Origin: Euphorbia lathyris | Lineage: Eukaryota > Streptophyta > Magnoliopsida > Malpighiales > Euphorbiaceae | NCBI RefSeq assembly: GCF_963576675.1 | Contig: NC_088912.1 | Location: 12,795,001 to 12,859,000, forward strand | Direction: 5' to 3' | Length of the DNA: 64,000 nucleotides | In this document: positions 10,947-22,303 of the stretch, piece by piece | Numbering within the stretch: the stretch's first letter is position 1 | How the letters are laid out: each line of letters starts with the position of its first letter | Position numbers and translations under genes: made by a program | Notes under the pieces: generated by a model | Told to the model about the DNA's origin: nothing | Database searches by the model: none | Seen by the model: the letters and a program-made list of their open reading frames with translations, nothing else

Positions 10947-12199
10947 ATTCGGTCTTTGGTGATGATTTTGTACCCCGCTGGGGCATGGCGTGGGTTCCCC
11001 TGCTTGACAGTCCTTTAATGTAAGTATGTATATTTATGATTTTTGTAATCTAGGATCTTATATATATGTTTTTTCTTAACCATATCGAGAATCATTAATA
11101 TTTTTTTCTTGGTTATGACTGACTTACATGATTAACTAGTATTATATGAATTTGTTTATTCCTGTTAATGGTTATGTTCTGTGATGTTGAAACTAGATAA
11201 TTATAATCATGCTGAAATGTTATTATTTATAATCTGCCTTACTTATCTACTACTTTGAGTGAAAGATTGTGTGATTTTGTGCAAGTGGAATGGCAGGATG
11301 AAGACTCAGGTGAGAATAGTTGGTACAACCAATGGGGCTTGCTGAAGTGCATGATGCTGGAGGTAGTGACTGAGAGCTAGGAAATGAATAAGATTATGAT
11401 GAGGAAGTAGTGGTGATATTGTTGTCTTCATACTGACAATTTTGTTATTTATCTACTTGTTTGCTGCACGATTAAGCATGATTTTTGGAACTGGAATGGA
11501 ACGAGGAAGACTGAGGAGAGAATACTTGGTACAACTAGTGGGTCAAGCTGAAGTGCATGATGCGACCGAGCGCTAGGAAATGAAGAAGATGATGATGAGG
11601 AAGTAGAGGTGATACCATCATCTTCATAATCTCACCATAACAGGAAAAGGAATGAGGAGGAGGATTTAGATGATGAAGCAAATAATGATATTATGGAGTA
11701 TATCAAGTCATCAAAGAAGCCGCGCTAGATAAAGTAATAAGATTGTGCATGTATGGATTGTCATTCCTTTGAGCTTATACTGTTTTTGGGTGGCAATGAA
11801 AGACATTATCTGATGATGATAAGAAAAATTAGAATTGGAAGAGAAACAAGTTGTTCAATTGATTGTTTGTAAATATGGATTACAATACTGTTAAGATGCT
11901 AGGGTGGGAGAAAAAGCTCAAAGATGTGGTGATACTGTCGTCTTCATCATCTCATGGAATGTTGCAGATATCAACTATGTTGCATTGGAAGTTTTGTTTC
12001 TCTATTTAAACTAATTACTAAAACTTGTAGCTTTCCATGGAAAATCTTTGCTTGTCACAATGTTTTCTATTACTTAAATTGGAAAATCTTCTATCATGTT
12101 TTTGTTTATGTTACTTTTTAAGTTGCATCTGAAGCAGATTTTTCTTATTGAACTAAACGAATGTTTAGATGTAAATAAATTAAGGATCATATTATATTG
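10947..12199. other. Unassigned stretch with a decayed ~210-bp duplication
   Basis: Two related segments, about 11285-11460 and 11497-11640, share phrases such as GGTACAAC, GCTGAAGTGCATGATGC, GAGCTAGGAAATGAA and GATGAGGAAGTAG. A third short echo (GGTGATACTGTCGTCTTCATC) is near 11930. A small frame near 11640-11730 ends in an acidic then basic tail (EEEDLDDEANND, then SSKKPR). It resembles a transposase or host-gene C-terminus but I cannot place it. Confidence 0.35.
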
Positions 12200-13850
12200 T
12201 GTATGTAATGACCCGGTCCGGAGTAGGTGGCTCCGGGGTAGAAAACATGAGTAAGGAGCGGTCCTAAGAGATGGCGATTCGACAGGAATGAACTGAATCC
12301 CACATCGGATATGGAGAGGAACTGAATCCCACATTGAGAGTTATTAGTAAGATGAGAATTGTAGTCAAATTCATGCCTAACAAATAACATGTTAAATTGT
12401 AGTCAAATTCATGCCTAACAAATACCCTCAAATTGAATCTTTGCTTGTCCTCAAGTAAACAACAGATAGAAAACAAGTTATCTATAGGGACAGAGTTAGG
12501 AATGAAAGAATACGGAAGAATGGTTTGAGGGGATCACGGAGAGGAAGGGATTTATACAAATCATTTGTTCTCATAAAATATCAACAGAAAAACCAAAATT
12601 ACGATATTTAATGAAGTTATGCCAGTGTTTGATCGTGTATCCCTACTTAAGAAATTCCTCAAAGCTTAAAGTTAGACCTCAATTTTCAAAATGAACAACC
12701 AGTTTGTCTTTCATGCCTCACTAAGTAATGGATGTTTCACTCACTCTCGTATGGCTCTTTTCGCCATGAGGAAGGGAATGCAATTTCACTCCTCAGCTCA
12801 GTAAATACACCAGTAGGGTGTGAGTTTGCTTCTTGGTCCTATTTCTATGGATCAAAATTTTCCAAATAGAGTCCAAAGGTCTTTTAATGGTTGTAATGCA
12901 AGGTTAAGGTTCAGGTGTGGAAGTGAACGGCTTTTGTGTGTAAGAGTTCTGTCCTCATGCACTTTACACCAATCCTTTATTTCTCACGTACAACATTGCA
13001 CAACTTGTTTTATCAAATGACTTACCCACACTTTTTATGAACTCCTACCACTAAACCACCAATTCCAATGATTTGGGCACACATTATGATAGTGTGCCAT
13101 GAATGAAGAGGTTCTTTACAGATTTTTCTTTTTCCTCTCACTCATTTTCTTTTATTCACTATTTCATTTTAGTATAGGCTCGAGTTTTCTCAGCCACTAA
13201 TATTTTCAACTAGCACTGCTTGCATGAGGCAGATTCTCGGCTCTTTAAGCTCAAAGTGAAGGGATTATGGTTATTCACAGGCTACGTTAATGAAAAACAA
13301 GGGTAAGGCTCAAATGGTTCATCCTACTATATGAGTGCAATGCACGGGTTAAGTCTTTTTCATGGTTGAGTTAGGTGCCTAATGCCTTTATCATTCTAGG
13401 TTTGTCAAAAAAATTTCCATTTCTATAGGGCATACCAAAGCAAATTATCCCTAAAGATAGTAAGTACTGGCCCACTCTTCAAAGAATCAATGCATTTTAA
13501 ATACAATTGCAGGCTCAAGTTCTCACTATTTTGGGGTTTACGCATTAAGGCAAAAGGTCCCTCTCGTGAAAGTTGATTTAGAACTTCAAAAATTTTGGAA
13601 CTACAAGACTCGGGTAGTTAAGATCAACACAAGGCTATCACCACACATCTCAATCATAACAAGCGCAGTCTTAGAAGAAATGGCAGTTAGAAGAAATGAT
13701 AGATGCATGTCTTGTCGGGGAAAAAAGATCGGATTCAGTGAAACCACATAGAAACATTTAGCTGATTAAGGAGTTGCTAAATAAATAATGACTTAGTGAA
13801 TATTGAACCTATATTTAGAATTTGCACCTGAAAGATTTTTATAGGGACAC
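12200..13850 (-). other. Probable non-coding 3' region of a Tat/Athila-type element, minus strand
   Basis: On the minus strand, near 12445-12465, the sequence reads CTTGAGGACAAGCAAAG followed by a TTTGAGGG purine tract. That is the characteristic end of plant Tat/Athila-lineage elements; the 29.3-kb element here has the same CTTGAGGACAAG phrase before its LTR. Beyond it lies a tandem copy of a ~37-bp phrase (ATTGTAGTCAAATTCATGCC, at about 12357 and 12394). No coding domain was seen in 12500-13850, which would then be the long non-coding part of the element. Assignment is tentative. Confidence 0.4.
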
Positions 13851-14333
13851 TGATCACGCGTGCTCTGGCGGATCCTCAGACTTCAAACCCACGGAGGTTA
13901 TACCGAGGAGGGCGGATCCCCATGACATACGAGCGGGGCGGATCTAGGAGTACACAAAGAGGCGTATCAACATCTACCCTGGGCGGATCTCTAGGTTTAC
14001 TTCCTCCCGAAGTCATTTACCAATAACCCTGACAATCCGTACATGTACCATTGTACTGATTGTCGGGGCGTATCACCTATTTTACCCTTTTATGGATAAC
14101 CTTATTAAAACCCTAGTAGGGGTAGTCCTTGTCTTTTATTATCATTAGGGGGATGTATTTAAACCCTCATTTTGTAAGGATGAAACAACTTTTTATCAAT
14201 CAAATATCATTCTCTTTGAGAACCTAAGGTTTATACCTTGTTATTGGGATTCACTCCTTCTAGTTTAGCTAGAGAAGAACCTCTTTGTTGGTTTACAATT
14301 AAAACCTTCATTTATCGCTTTCAATCTGTATCA
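13851..14333 (+). repeat. Ty3/gypsy LTR (second family)
   Basis: The proposed LTR starts TGATCA at 13851 and ends CTGTATCA at 14333, two bases before a tRNA-Met-type primer site. It has a TATA-like GTATTTAAACCC near 14155. The left boundary is a guess, because no second LTR is present to confirm it. It contains several GGGCGGATC/GGGCGTATC units (near 13866, 13911, 13936, 13961, 13981, 14064) that recall the Athila-type LTR motif. Confidence 0.6.
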
Positions 14334-14335
14334 GT

Positions 14336-14347
14336 TGGTATCAGAGC
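14336..14347 (+). other. Primer binding site (tRNA-Met type)
   Basis: TGGTATCAGAGC is the standard match to the 3' end of plant initiator methionine tRNA and lies two bases after the proposed LTR end. Confidence 0.8.
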
Positions 14348-14380
14348 CGATCGTTTTCTGACCCGAAACTTCTTTTGGCA

Positions 14381-15016
14381 ATGGTTCAACCCCGACAACC
14401 GCAAGATTCCATGGAAACTAGTGACCGGAGGTATGAGGAGCTGAGGGAGCACCTCGCGGAGCAGATCCAAGCCAGCCATGAGCGGCAGAGGCAAACCGAC
14501 CAACGATTCGTGGAGCTAGCCACCTCCCTAGAAAACTTCAAACTGGAGGTTCTGGCTCTAATCCGACCAACCGCGGGAGGATCAACCCATAGAAAGGAAG
14601 GAGTCCCTGAACAACAGCTTCCACAAATGGGTCCTAGGGATCCTGAGGTAAGAAGACCCAACTTTGCCATTGTGCATCACGCTGATAGTGATAGTGATGA
14701 CTTTGAGGGTATCGGGAATGATGATACCGTTAGAACTATGAGGGATGTTGGGCCTGTTGACAACCGACGTGTGGATGTTGCTAGAGTATACCCAGGTTTA
14801 GGAAACTTTGATAGAGATGATGCCTTTAAGCTAAAAATAGACTTACCGTCTTTTGGAGGCGAACTGGATATAGAGGGATTCTTAGACTGCTTATCGGAAG
14901 TGGAACGTTTCTTTGAGTATGTTGGGATTCCTGATGAGAGGAAAGTAAGGCTAGGAGTAGTTTGTAGTTGTTTCCCCAAATCAACCCAAAGTATTCACCG
15001 CTTAGATAACCTATAA
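14381..15016 (+). pseudogene. Ty3/gypsy gag N-terminal fragment fused to LTR sequence
   Basis: The frame opens at an ATG at 14381, 34 bp after the primer site. It encodes a charged, glutamine-rich start (a coiled-coil-like RRYEELREHLAEQIQASHER stretch), an acidic linker (DSDSDDFEGIG) and then the start of a gypsy gag domain: LKIDLPSFGGELDIEGFLDC followed by LSEVERFFEYVGIPDERKVRL. Homology to gag stops there, at about 14952. The last 20 or so residues are translated from Athila-type LTR sequence that begins at 14955. Most of gag and all of pol are missing. The open frame across the join is probably accidental. Confidence 0.8.
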
Positions 15017-15220
15017 AACCGAGTCGTTTAATACTTGTAGTTATAAATCCCGTGGATTCGATACTCGGTCTTAACCGGATTATTACTTGATACGACGGGG
15101 TACACTTGCCCCTAAGTAGTAGCGTCTAGTAGAGATAGAGCATTTAGGAAGATCACATCCATAGTCGTAACGCACTTATCATAATATACATTTCATAAGC
15201 TCTACCTAGGCGTACCCCAC
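14955..15220 (+). repeat. 3' end of an Athila-type LTR
   Basis: Matches 23583-23868 of the LTR at 22067: AGTAGTTTGTAGTTGT, ACCGCTTAGATAAC, ATAAATCCCGTGGATTCGAT, ACGGGGTACACTTGCCCC and the CTCTACC..TAGGCG ending. Orientation is the same as the fragment at 9727-10946, so the two are probably halves of one LTR. About 100 bp of LTR are missing at the join. Confidence 0.8.
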
Positions 15221-16216
15221 ATCATTATCCCATGATGGATTTTACACATTCATTCTTATTTAGATAAAAGTGACAAGAGCAATTAGAGTTACAAGAGAAA
15301 CCAGTTCCTTTCATTATTTGAAATCATCAAATCATCCACTTTTTGAATACCCATAAAACATCATATCCTGGAATAGACCAACTAAGACCAGATTCAAGAG
15401 CTTGTAACAGAATCTCCCAGAGCAATGTCCTTTGGCTTATACACATCCTTCTTGTTATTTGCTTCTTTTATTGTTTAGAAGCAATAATATGCTAATGCAA
15501 CTTTCTTGTTGATTTCCGTTCTTTTATGGCCATATTCAATCTCAACCGACTCTATTTGCATGATCAAATTTCAAGAATATCCATCTTTTATCAGATTTTC
15601 AACTCCGATTATACCCTCAATCTGAACCAAAACCTCAAGTTTAGTTCATCATACTTGATGACAAATATTATAAAGATTTCAATATCAACCAGATAGAGAA
15701 ATAAAAAAGAGAAAAATATATTTAGCAATAAAGGGATGAAAATGGATGACAACATAAGCACTCCACGCAGTTCCATTACAAAAGGAAGCAAATCAGAGAG
15801 AGAATGGCATACATTCTACAGTTTTTATTGTAATTACCAATTTCTGCATTCAAATTAAATATATTTCTCTGTTCACAAGTCATATACATAATATAATCAA
15901 AATGATAGGAAGAGAGACAAAAAGTTGACTAAAATTTTTGGCAATCAAATCTATGATATTCTCTTCCTCTTGGCCAGCAGCTTCCATTGAGCTTTAACTC
16001 TACACATGCACTTCCATTTCATTGCTTTCTTAGGACAAAAATTGAACTCTTTTTTTTTTTTTTTTTGCTGAATTTAAACTATCACATCCAATATATAGAG
16101 TTAATATCCATGGAAGCAAAGATTCGCCAGTTAAGTATTGGGGATTAATGGAATTTCCATCATTAAAATTATAAAATTTGCCTTTTAGTAATTTCTTTGA
16201 TTTTTCAATTGGATTG
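15221..16216. other. AT-rich spacer left of duplication copy A
   Basis: No coding domain was found. It contains a long T run near 16050 and ends where homology with the second copy (56202) begins. The corresponding left flank at 55.2-56.2 kb is different, so this marks one edge of the duplication. Confidence 0.5.
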
Positions 16217-17935
16217 TACAACCTTTTACTATATGAAAGGACTATAAACTATCTTAGTAGGTGGATATGTATAACAGTTAAGCTGCTTGGACTAGTGCTA
16301 CTCCAATGGCTGCATATGGACTAGTGCTACTTCAACAGCTACTAATATACTGTTTGACCATACAGTGCATAGTCTCCATCGTTTTGCAATTGATCCATCT
16401 GGGTACTCAAAAGAACAAAAAATGACATTCCAAAACTGCTTGTTCAATGTCATTAGCGAATATTGTCCTTTCTAATACGAGGCTACAATTAAGTTTAGGT
16501 TTAAATTATTAATTTCTTGTTTAAATCTGTATTATTTAAATTACTAATTTCTTGTTGAAATTTAAAAACTAAAATGATCCTTGTATATTCAATGGGCTAG
16601 AGCTTGTAAGTACTCTTAGAAAGTATATTGAATTTGTTTAATTAGATCCAAATTTACAATTAGATTATTTCCTAGCAATAATATTAATTTTGTTAAGAAA
16701 GACAATTTCTCATTCTTATTCATTTAAACAAAGTCCACATGAATATCAAATAACATCCATGCCCAATATATTTATTCCATTCAGTAGAAATGTTAGTTTG
16801 AAAGTTCAAAACTTCTAAGCTTCTTTTGTTCCTTTTTTTAATTAAAGAGGTTGGAAGCCGTTACCAACTATCCCAGGGCAACCTAACGAGGCCAGCACCC
16901 CCCAAAACCGAGAACAACAGGCCCAAATATTATTAAAAAGAAAATAATGTCACCAAATGTAATACAAAAGAATAGAAAAATAGAAAGGATGAAATGAATA
17001 TAAAGTAAAGAATAAAACACCCAGCAGAACCGATTTTGCGGGAAGCACGCAAAATCTGTAGAAATGAAATGTGAGATCAAAGGAGGAGACTGGCTAAATG
17101 GTTGGATCAGTAGCTAGTCGACCAAAATTTGCCAAAGCATCGGCTGCCTTGTTGCCTTCACGAAAGATATGCGATGCGAACAACTGCATGGTGGAAAAAA
17201 GTGTCAACTAGTTACCCAGACCGGACGCAGGCAGATGCCAAAGAACCCGACTGGTCCGAGTCACGACCGTGGTAATAACCGAAGAGTCAGAGTCCTCCCA
17301 AAGGAGGCAGATCCCTTTCGCCCTTGCTAAAATACAAAAAATGACCACCTGTAGTTTCGCTTCAAAAGGCGCGCAACAGGAAAGTGGGATCAGAATTGCT
17401 CTCGTCGGATGACCACTTGAGTTCCGAAACAGCCGAGGATGCCACAGAACCATCAGTGTTAAGCTTCTTCCTGCCGAACAACGGGAGAGCCCAAATAACA
17501 TCCAATACCCGAGGTGCAATAGGAAGGCGCAGAGCAACGGAGAGCTGATCCAAGACGTGTCTATCAAGAGTGGAATTAAAGGACGTAGCCAGGCTGCCTG
17601 TGCAATGACTCCCGAATGGCGCTCCAAAGATGCCTAAGAAAAATATGAACATTTGTGGTGATGGAGTCAAACATAGCGATTTTTCTAGTGCACCAAAGCA
17701 ACCACATACCGATGACGAAGCTGGCAGCCCAAATGTCTGCAATTTGCGGACTAAATTGCTGAGACTGAAACACTTGTTGTAGTCCATCAATCGAGTCAAT
17801 CAGTCCAGATGTAAACCAAAAAGCGACATGATGGCTTTCCAAACAACCTGTGCAAACTGGTAGCGAACAAATAGATGGTCTCCGGTTTCAGAATGCTGAA
17901 AGTAGACACACCTTCACTAGTGGAAAAATGGCCAT

Positions 17936-18250
17936 TTGCATCGGCCATTTAGGGCCATTTGCATCGGCCATTGGCCGATGCAAAAGCCCTCGATGCAAAT
18001 GTGTTTGCATCACATTTGCATCGATCGTTGGCCGATGCAAATGGTTGTAGCATTTGCGTCGGCCCTTTAAAAGGGCCGATCCAAATGCATCTTATTTGCA
18101 TCGGCCCTTTAAAAGGGCCGATGCAAATGATGTAGCATTTGCATCACATTTTTAAAAGAACCGATGCAAATGATCACATTTTTTAAAGGGCCGATGCAAA
18201 TGCAGTCTCATTTGCATCGGCCCTTTTAAACGACCGATGCAAATGTCATT
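17936..18250. repeat. CACTA subterminal repeat array, left
   Basis: About ten units of the type ATTTGCATCGGCCCTTT and its complement AAAGGGCCGATGCAAAT fill this block, often forming inverted pairs. Such arrays are transposase-binding regions in CACTA elements (known for the family; inferred here). Confidence 0.85.
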
Positions 18251-19085
18251 TAAAAAAATAAAAAATAATAATTTGGATTGAATGGAGCTCTATAGCAAAT
18301 AGCTTTGATTCATATATATAACAAATAATCCCCTGGACAAAGCACAGAGCATGCTCATAAGGCGTGCTTGCAAACCCATTTGCTGCATACCAATCTCACC
18401 CTATGGATAAAACACAATTGTGGCAAGTCATAAATAGGTAAAGCAGCTCAGCTATTATACATATGAAGTTATCAAAAGAGGTCAAAGTTGATAGCACACT
18501 TGGATCTCCGCTTGAGCTGACACATAATCAACACCAATAAAATCTACAACACCCGATTAGTCATGTGCATGAATATCCACAAGATTTAATGACTATTATA
18601 GACAAAAGGCAACAAACCATTTGAAACATACACATTTGCTATCACGAAAAGTTCCTAGCTCAAAGGATCTAATTCCTTGTTGCTCTTGCTCTTGCTCCCT
18701 TAGTGCTATAATGTAGTCATATGTGCTAATTCCTTGTCAAAATAACCATATTAAATGCATCAGCTGAATATCAATCAACTAACAAAAATTGAGAAAAAAA
18801 AGGTTGCTGCCAAACTAGAAAGAAAAAAAAGATTCAAAAGAAGATGGCACATAAATGGAACCATAATAAAGTTGTATCCCAATTTAACAGTTTGCCTAAT
18901 AATAAAAAAACTCTTGTATTACCTTTTTAATGAGAAGGATGTGAAAGAAGAAAAGCTGAGCAAGAGGGAGGGTGGCCATCATAGCCAAAATGGTGCACAT
19001 AGCCTGCAAGAATTGCATCCACTAATCAAACAGGATATAGACATGAACTTTATATGCAAAAATTAAGTGAAATTAGATTAATCAT

Positions 19086-19316
19086 ACGAACATATCAAGC
19101 TTTCCGAACTGAGATTTGATGAAATCAGCAAGAGCAGCAACACTGTCAGAATCGGCGACATCAAGTTGATGAAAACCGAGATAATGGGAGAGACCGGAAT
19201 CATTGAGCTTTTGGAGAGCTTAAAGGCCTCTCTTCTCATCTCTGGCAGTTAAAATCACAAAACTCCGAATCCGATCAGAGCCCCTTGTTTGCTCCTGTGA
19301 CCACAGCATATCTGGA
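19086..19316 (-). pseudogene. Captured short-chain dehydrogenase/reductase fragment
   Basis: On the minus strand this encodes a broken piece of a classical SDR of the salutaridine/neomenthol reductase type found in plants. Visible are RYAVVTGANKG (the NADP-binding glycine motif), then after a small deletion a frame reading LTARDEKRGL, a stop, ALQKLNDSGLS, FHQLDVADSDSVAALADFIK and FGKLDM. This corresponds to roughly the first 90 residues of a ~300-residue enzyme. The catalytic Ser-Tyr-Lys part is absent. The stop, the deletion and the position inside the CACTA element show it is a captured, non-functional fragment. Confidence 0.75.
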
Positions 19317-19920
19317 ACATAATGAAATTCTCACAAATCACAAATAAGAAACAGGCATAAAAGATATGGAAGATTAATTTAATTTCCATATGAGTGAAGA
19401 ATAATTACCTATTGTTATGTTATGCCATTGATGATTTAAAAAGTAGAAGATGAAAATGAAACAAGCCCATAAGTACGTACTTGAGGAGCTCGCAACCTCT
19501 GGCAAGCAATTTCCTACTGCAGATGCCGAGGAAATTCTCTTCCGGGACATGTTCTCCGCTGAAACTACCATTAGAAATACCATTGATAACATTTCCGACT
19601 GCCCCTGCGTTTAATCCTTCCTCCGCAGGAATCACTGCTGCTATATTCCATACCTCCTTCAATGATCTGGCCTTCAACGTTGCTGCTTCGCCTAATGTTG
19701 CAAATTAAATCTTTAATTAAATCCCAAACTCATACCACCACATTAATTTCAAACCATAAGACAAACACCTGTTAACTCGAAGGAGGAGAAAGCATGATGA
19801 ATAAAATGAAAAAGAATAGTATTACCTTTTTCTCTTTGACACACAATAATCCTTCACTTAGTTGTTGCTCTAGATGTTGCAGCTCTTTCAAGCTCAAGCC
19901 AGTGAGGTCCTTGCTCTAGA

Positions 19921-20239
19921 AGTATCCTGGTGGTGCTTTTGACCCTTTAGGCTACTCTAAAGACCCTGCTAAATTCGAGGAATTCAAGGTCAAGGAAATC
20001 AAGAATGGTAATCATTCTAATTTTTCTCTTAACTAAAATTCAATCAATGTAATTTGAATGCTAATTAAAGTTTGGTTAAATATGTAGGTCGGCTAGCATT
20101 GTTGGCTTTTGTTGGGTTCTGTGTTCAACAATCAGCATACCCTGGAACAGGACCATTGGAGAACTTGGCAATTCATTTGGCTGATCCATGGCACAACAAT
20201 ATTGGAGATGTAATCATCCCCAAAGGCCTTTTGCCTTGA
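19921..20239 (+). pseudogene. Captured light-harvesting protein gene fragment (LHCA1-like)
   Basis: Two exons are visible. Exon 1 (19921-20007) reads [19 protein letters not shown] and [10 protein letters not shown]. An intron of 80 bp with GT and AG borders follows (20008-20087). Exon 2 (20088-20239) reads [20 protein letters not shown] and [18 protein letters not shown] to a normal stop. The pigment-binding EIKNGR motif of the third membrane helix is intact. It corresponds to the last third of a photosystem I antenna protein, most like Lhca1 from memory. The intron shows capture at DNA level. The first two thirds, including the transit peptide, are absent, so no antenna protein can be made. 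Confidence 0.85.
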
Positions 20240-21469
20240 AACATTTCTTTTGTTTTGTTGTGCTTCCATTGTAAAATTCCATTTAACCTGCTCTAATGAA
20301 GAAACATATGTTCCATATATATGAGATGAGCCCCTCTAGTTTTACAATCTAATTGTTTTCTTCTAAATATTGTGAAAGAAAACTATCAAGTCGTACTTAC
20401 ATCCACTAAGAAAAGCTTTATATATGTTTTTAAGATGATAATAAGAATATATAAACATACATGCATAAATAACACCATGTGTTATCATATCTAGCTAGTT
20501 ATGTTGTATCTTTATCAAAATATGAATTGCATAAGAATTCTTGCCCAACAACTATCTGATAATTAATTACAAAAATTATCAAAATATTTCTTAACTAAAA
20601 AAAAGCAATATAAAAAAAGAATAAAAAATTGTAAATTACATGATAAATATCAATAGGAATCCATAGTAATTCAGAATTTTCACACTTACACATCAGATCC
20701 GGATATGAGAATACAGTTCCAAGCAATCAAATCAGAGGATCCAACCAAGAAACCGGTAATTCAACAATATGTTATACTGAAAATCTAGATCTCACTTTCG
20801 ATAGCTAGAGCAAGCGAATAGAATTCTCAGTTAAAAAAAGTAACGTTGAGAAGCAGATCAAGCGAAGCTCACAGATTACAAAAAAAAGATATTGGAGCAT
20901 AAAACCATAAACAAAAGATAAGAGAAAAGAAAGATAGATCGATGAATACCTCAGATTATAGAAAGAGATTGAAACGAAAGAAGGACGGAAACAACCAAGA
21001 GACGGCCTGGGCGGTTTCTGTGGAGTATTACTTTGAGCAGAAGTCGAGTGAAGGAGAAGAGGAAAAAACACAAAGTAACAAGAGGAGTAGAGGCAGGGAG
21101 GAGAGAAGAGTGTATATATAGTGGAGTTTTGATAATTACCATCTCTATTTCAACTCTGGAGATTTCGACGGTGGCTAAGAATAGGCCGAGTTGTTTCCGT
21201 TCTGATCTCTTATGAAATTCGAGAGTCTCCAAGAAACGATAAGGTGAGCTCTATGTGAGATTCCGGCCGTGAAAAGCAGCCATGGAAGGTTGGGTTTGGT
21301 CTTGTGAGAAGGAGAAGAGGGAGATGGAGGCGGTGCAAATAAGAAAGTAACCTAAAATAAAATGCAAATTTATAATTAACTTTTTATTATTTATAAATTC
21401 ACCCCAATTAATTACAAAATACCCTCTTTCTAATTTATTAATTTTTTAAAATTTATACTAACACTAATT

Positions 21470-21790
21470 GCATCGGTCTCTTATAAAGGGCCGATGCAAA
21501 TAATACAGTTATTTGCATCGCTCCTATTTAAGGGGCCGATGCAAATGATGCAAATAATAGTTTAATTACTATTTGCATCGGCCCTTTTAAAAGGACCGAT
21601 GCAAATAATACGTTCATTTGCATCGGTCCTTAATAAGGGCCGATGCAAATGAACCTTTTGCATCGGTCCCAAATAAAGGACCGATGCAAATGAACCTTTT
21701 GCATCGGCCCCAAATAAAAGGCCGATGCAAATGAACCTTTTGCATCGCGCTTTGTAAGGGCCGATGCAAATGCGTCGATGCAAATGGTCA
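21470..21790. repeat. CACTA subterminal repeat array, right
   Basis: Units of GCATCGG(C/T)CC...GGGCCGATGCAAAT(GAACCTTT) repeat at roughly 50-60 bp up to the right terminus. They mirror the left array. Confidence 0.85.
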
Positions 21791-22303
21791 TTTTTCCACT
21801 AGTGCTTGACATGATGAACATACCACGAGTCCGGAGAAAGTCATGCATCAAAAGACATCGTCTAGTGGCGCGCCAACAAGTAAATGAACGCAAGGGAGGA
21901 AGAAAATGTTTCCATATAAAATTAGCCCAAGCCACCCTAGGATGAGCTCGACGCAGTAAGGAGTAGAAGCTCCAACCGTGAACCACCTCTTCTTCGATTT
22001 AGGCCAAACAAAAACATCTGAAGGGTCATATCCTTAATGCTTAGGATGTCCAAAAGATGAGAGTACTGAAAGGGGCGTTTCGTCCCTATCTTTTAGCGTG
22101 ATTTACGGTTTAATTTTAGAAGAAATAAATAAGTTTAATTACAAAAATAGAGTGTTTTAATAAAATAACAAAATAAAAATAAATTCCTTACTTTCGGTTA
22201 ATTTTCCTTATTTTTGATTAATATTAGAAAATAAAACGTCAAGCTAACTCGGCTCTCAAGATTTGTATTTCAGGTACGAGGAAGGAGTGAAAATCTACTC
22301 AAA

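Larger units (their letters stand above)
17915..21804 (+). mobile_element. Non-autonomous CACTA transposon carrying host gene fragments
   Basis: The element starts CACTAGTGGAAAAATG and ends with its complement, TTTTTCCACTAGTG. It is flanked by the 3-bp direct repeat CTT (17912-17914 and 21805-21807), the size CACTA elements make. The paralogous site near 57813 has a single CTT and no element. Both ends carry subterminal arrays of GCATCGGCC(N)TTT units in both orientations. No CACTA transposase was recognised in its 3.9 kb, so it depends on another element. The interior holds a short-chain dehydrogenase fragment on the minus strand and a light-harvesting protein fragment on the plus strand, plus unassigned DNA. 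Confidence 0.92.

Noticed and set aside
16217..17914. A host gene made of the minus-strand frames here and at 56.8-58.5 kb
   Set aside because: The residues are those of LINE polymerase end and RNase H, with frameshifts in both copies.
18755..19066. 103-codon lysine-rich frame inside the CACTA element
   Set aside because: Composition follows the A-rich DNA; no transposase or host motif is visible.
19921..20239. Plastid DNA transferred to the nucleus
   Set aside because: Antenna protein genes are nuclear, the fragment has a spliceosomal-type intron, and it lies within CACTA ends with a target duplication.
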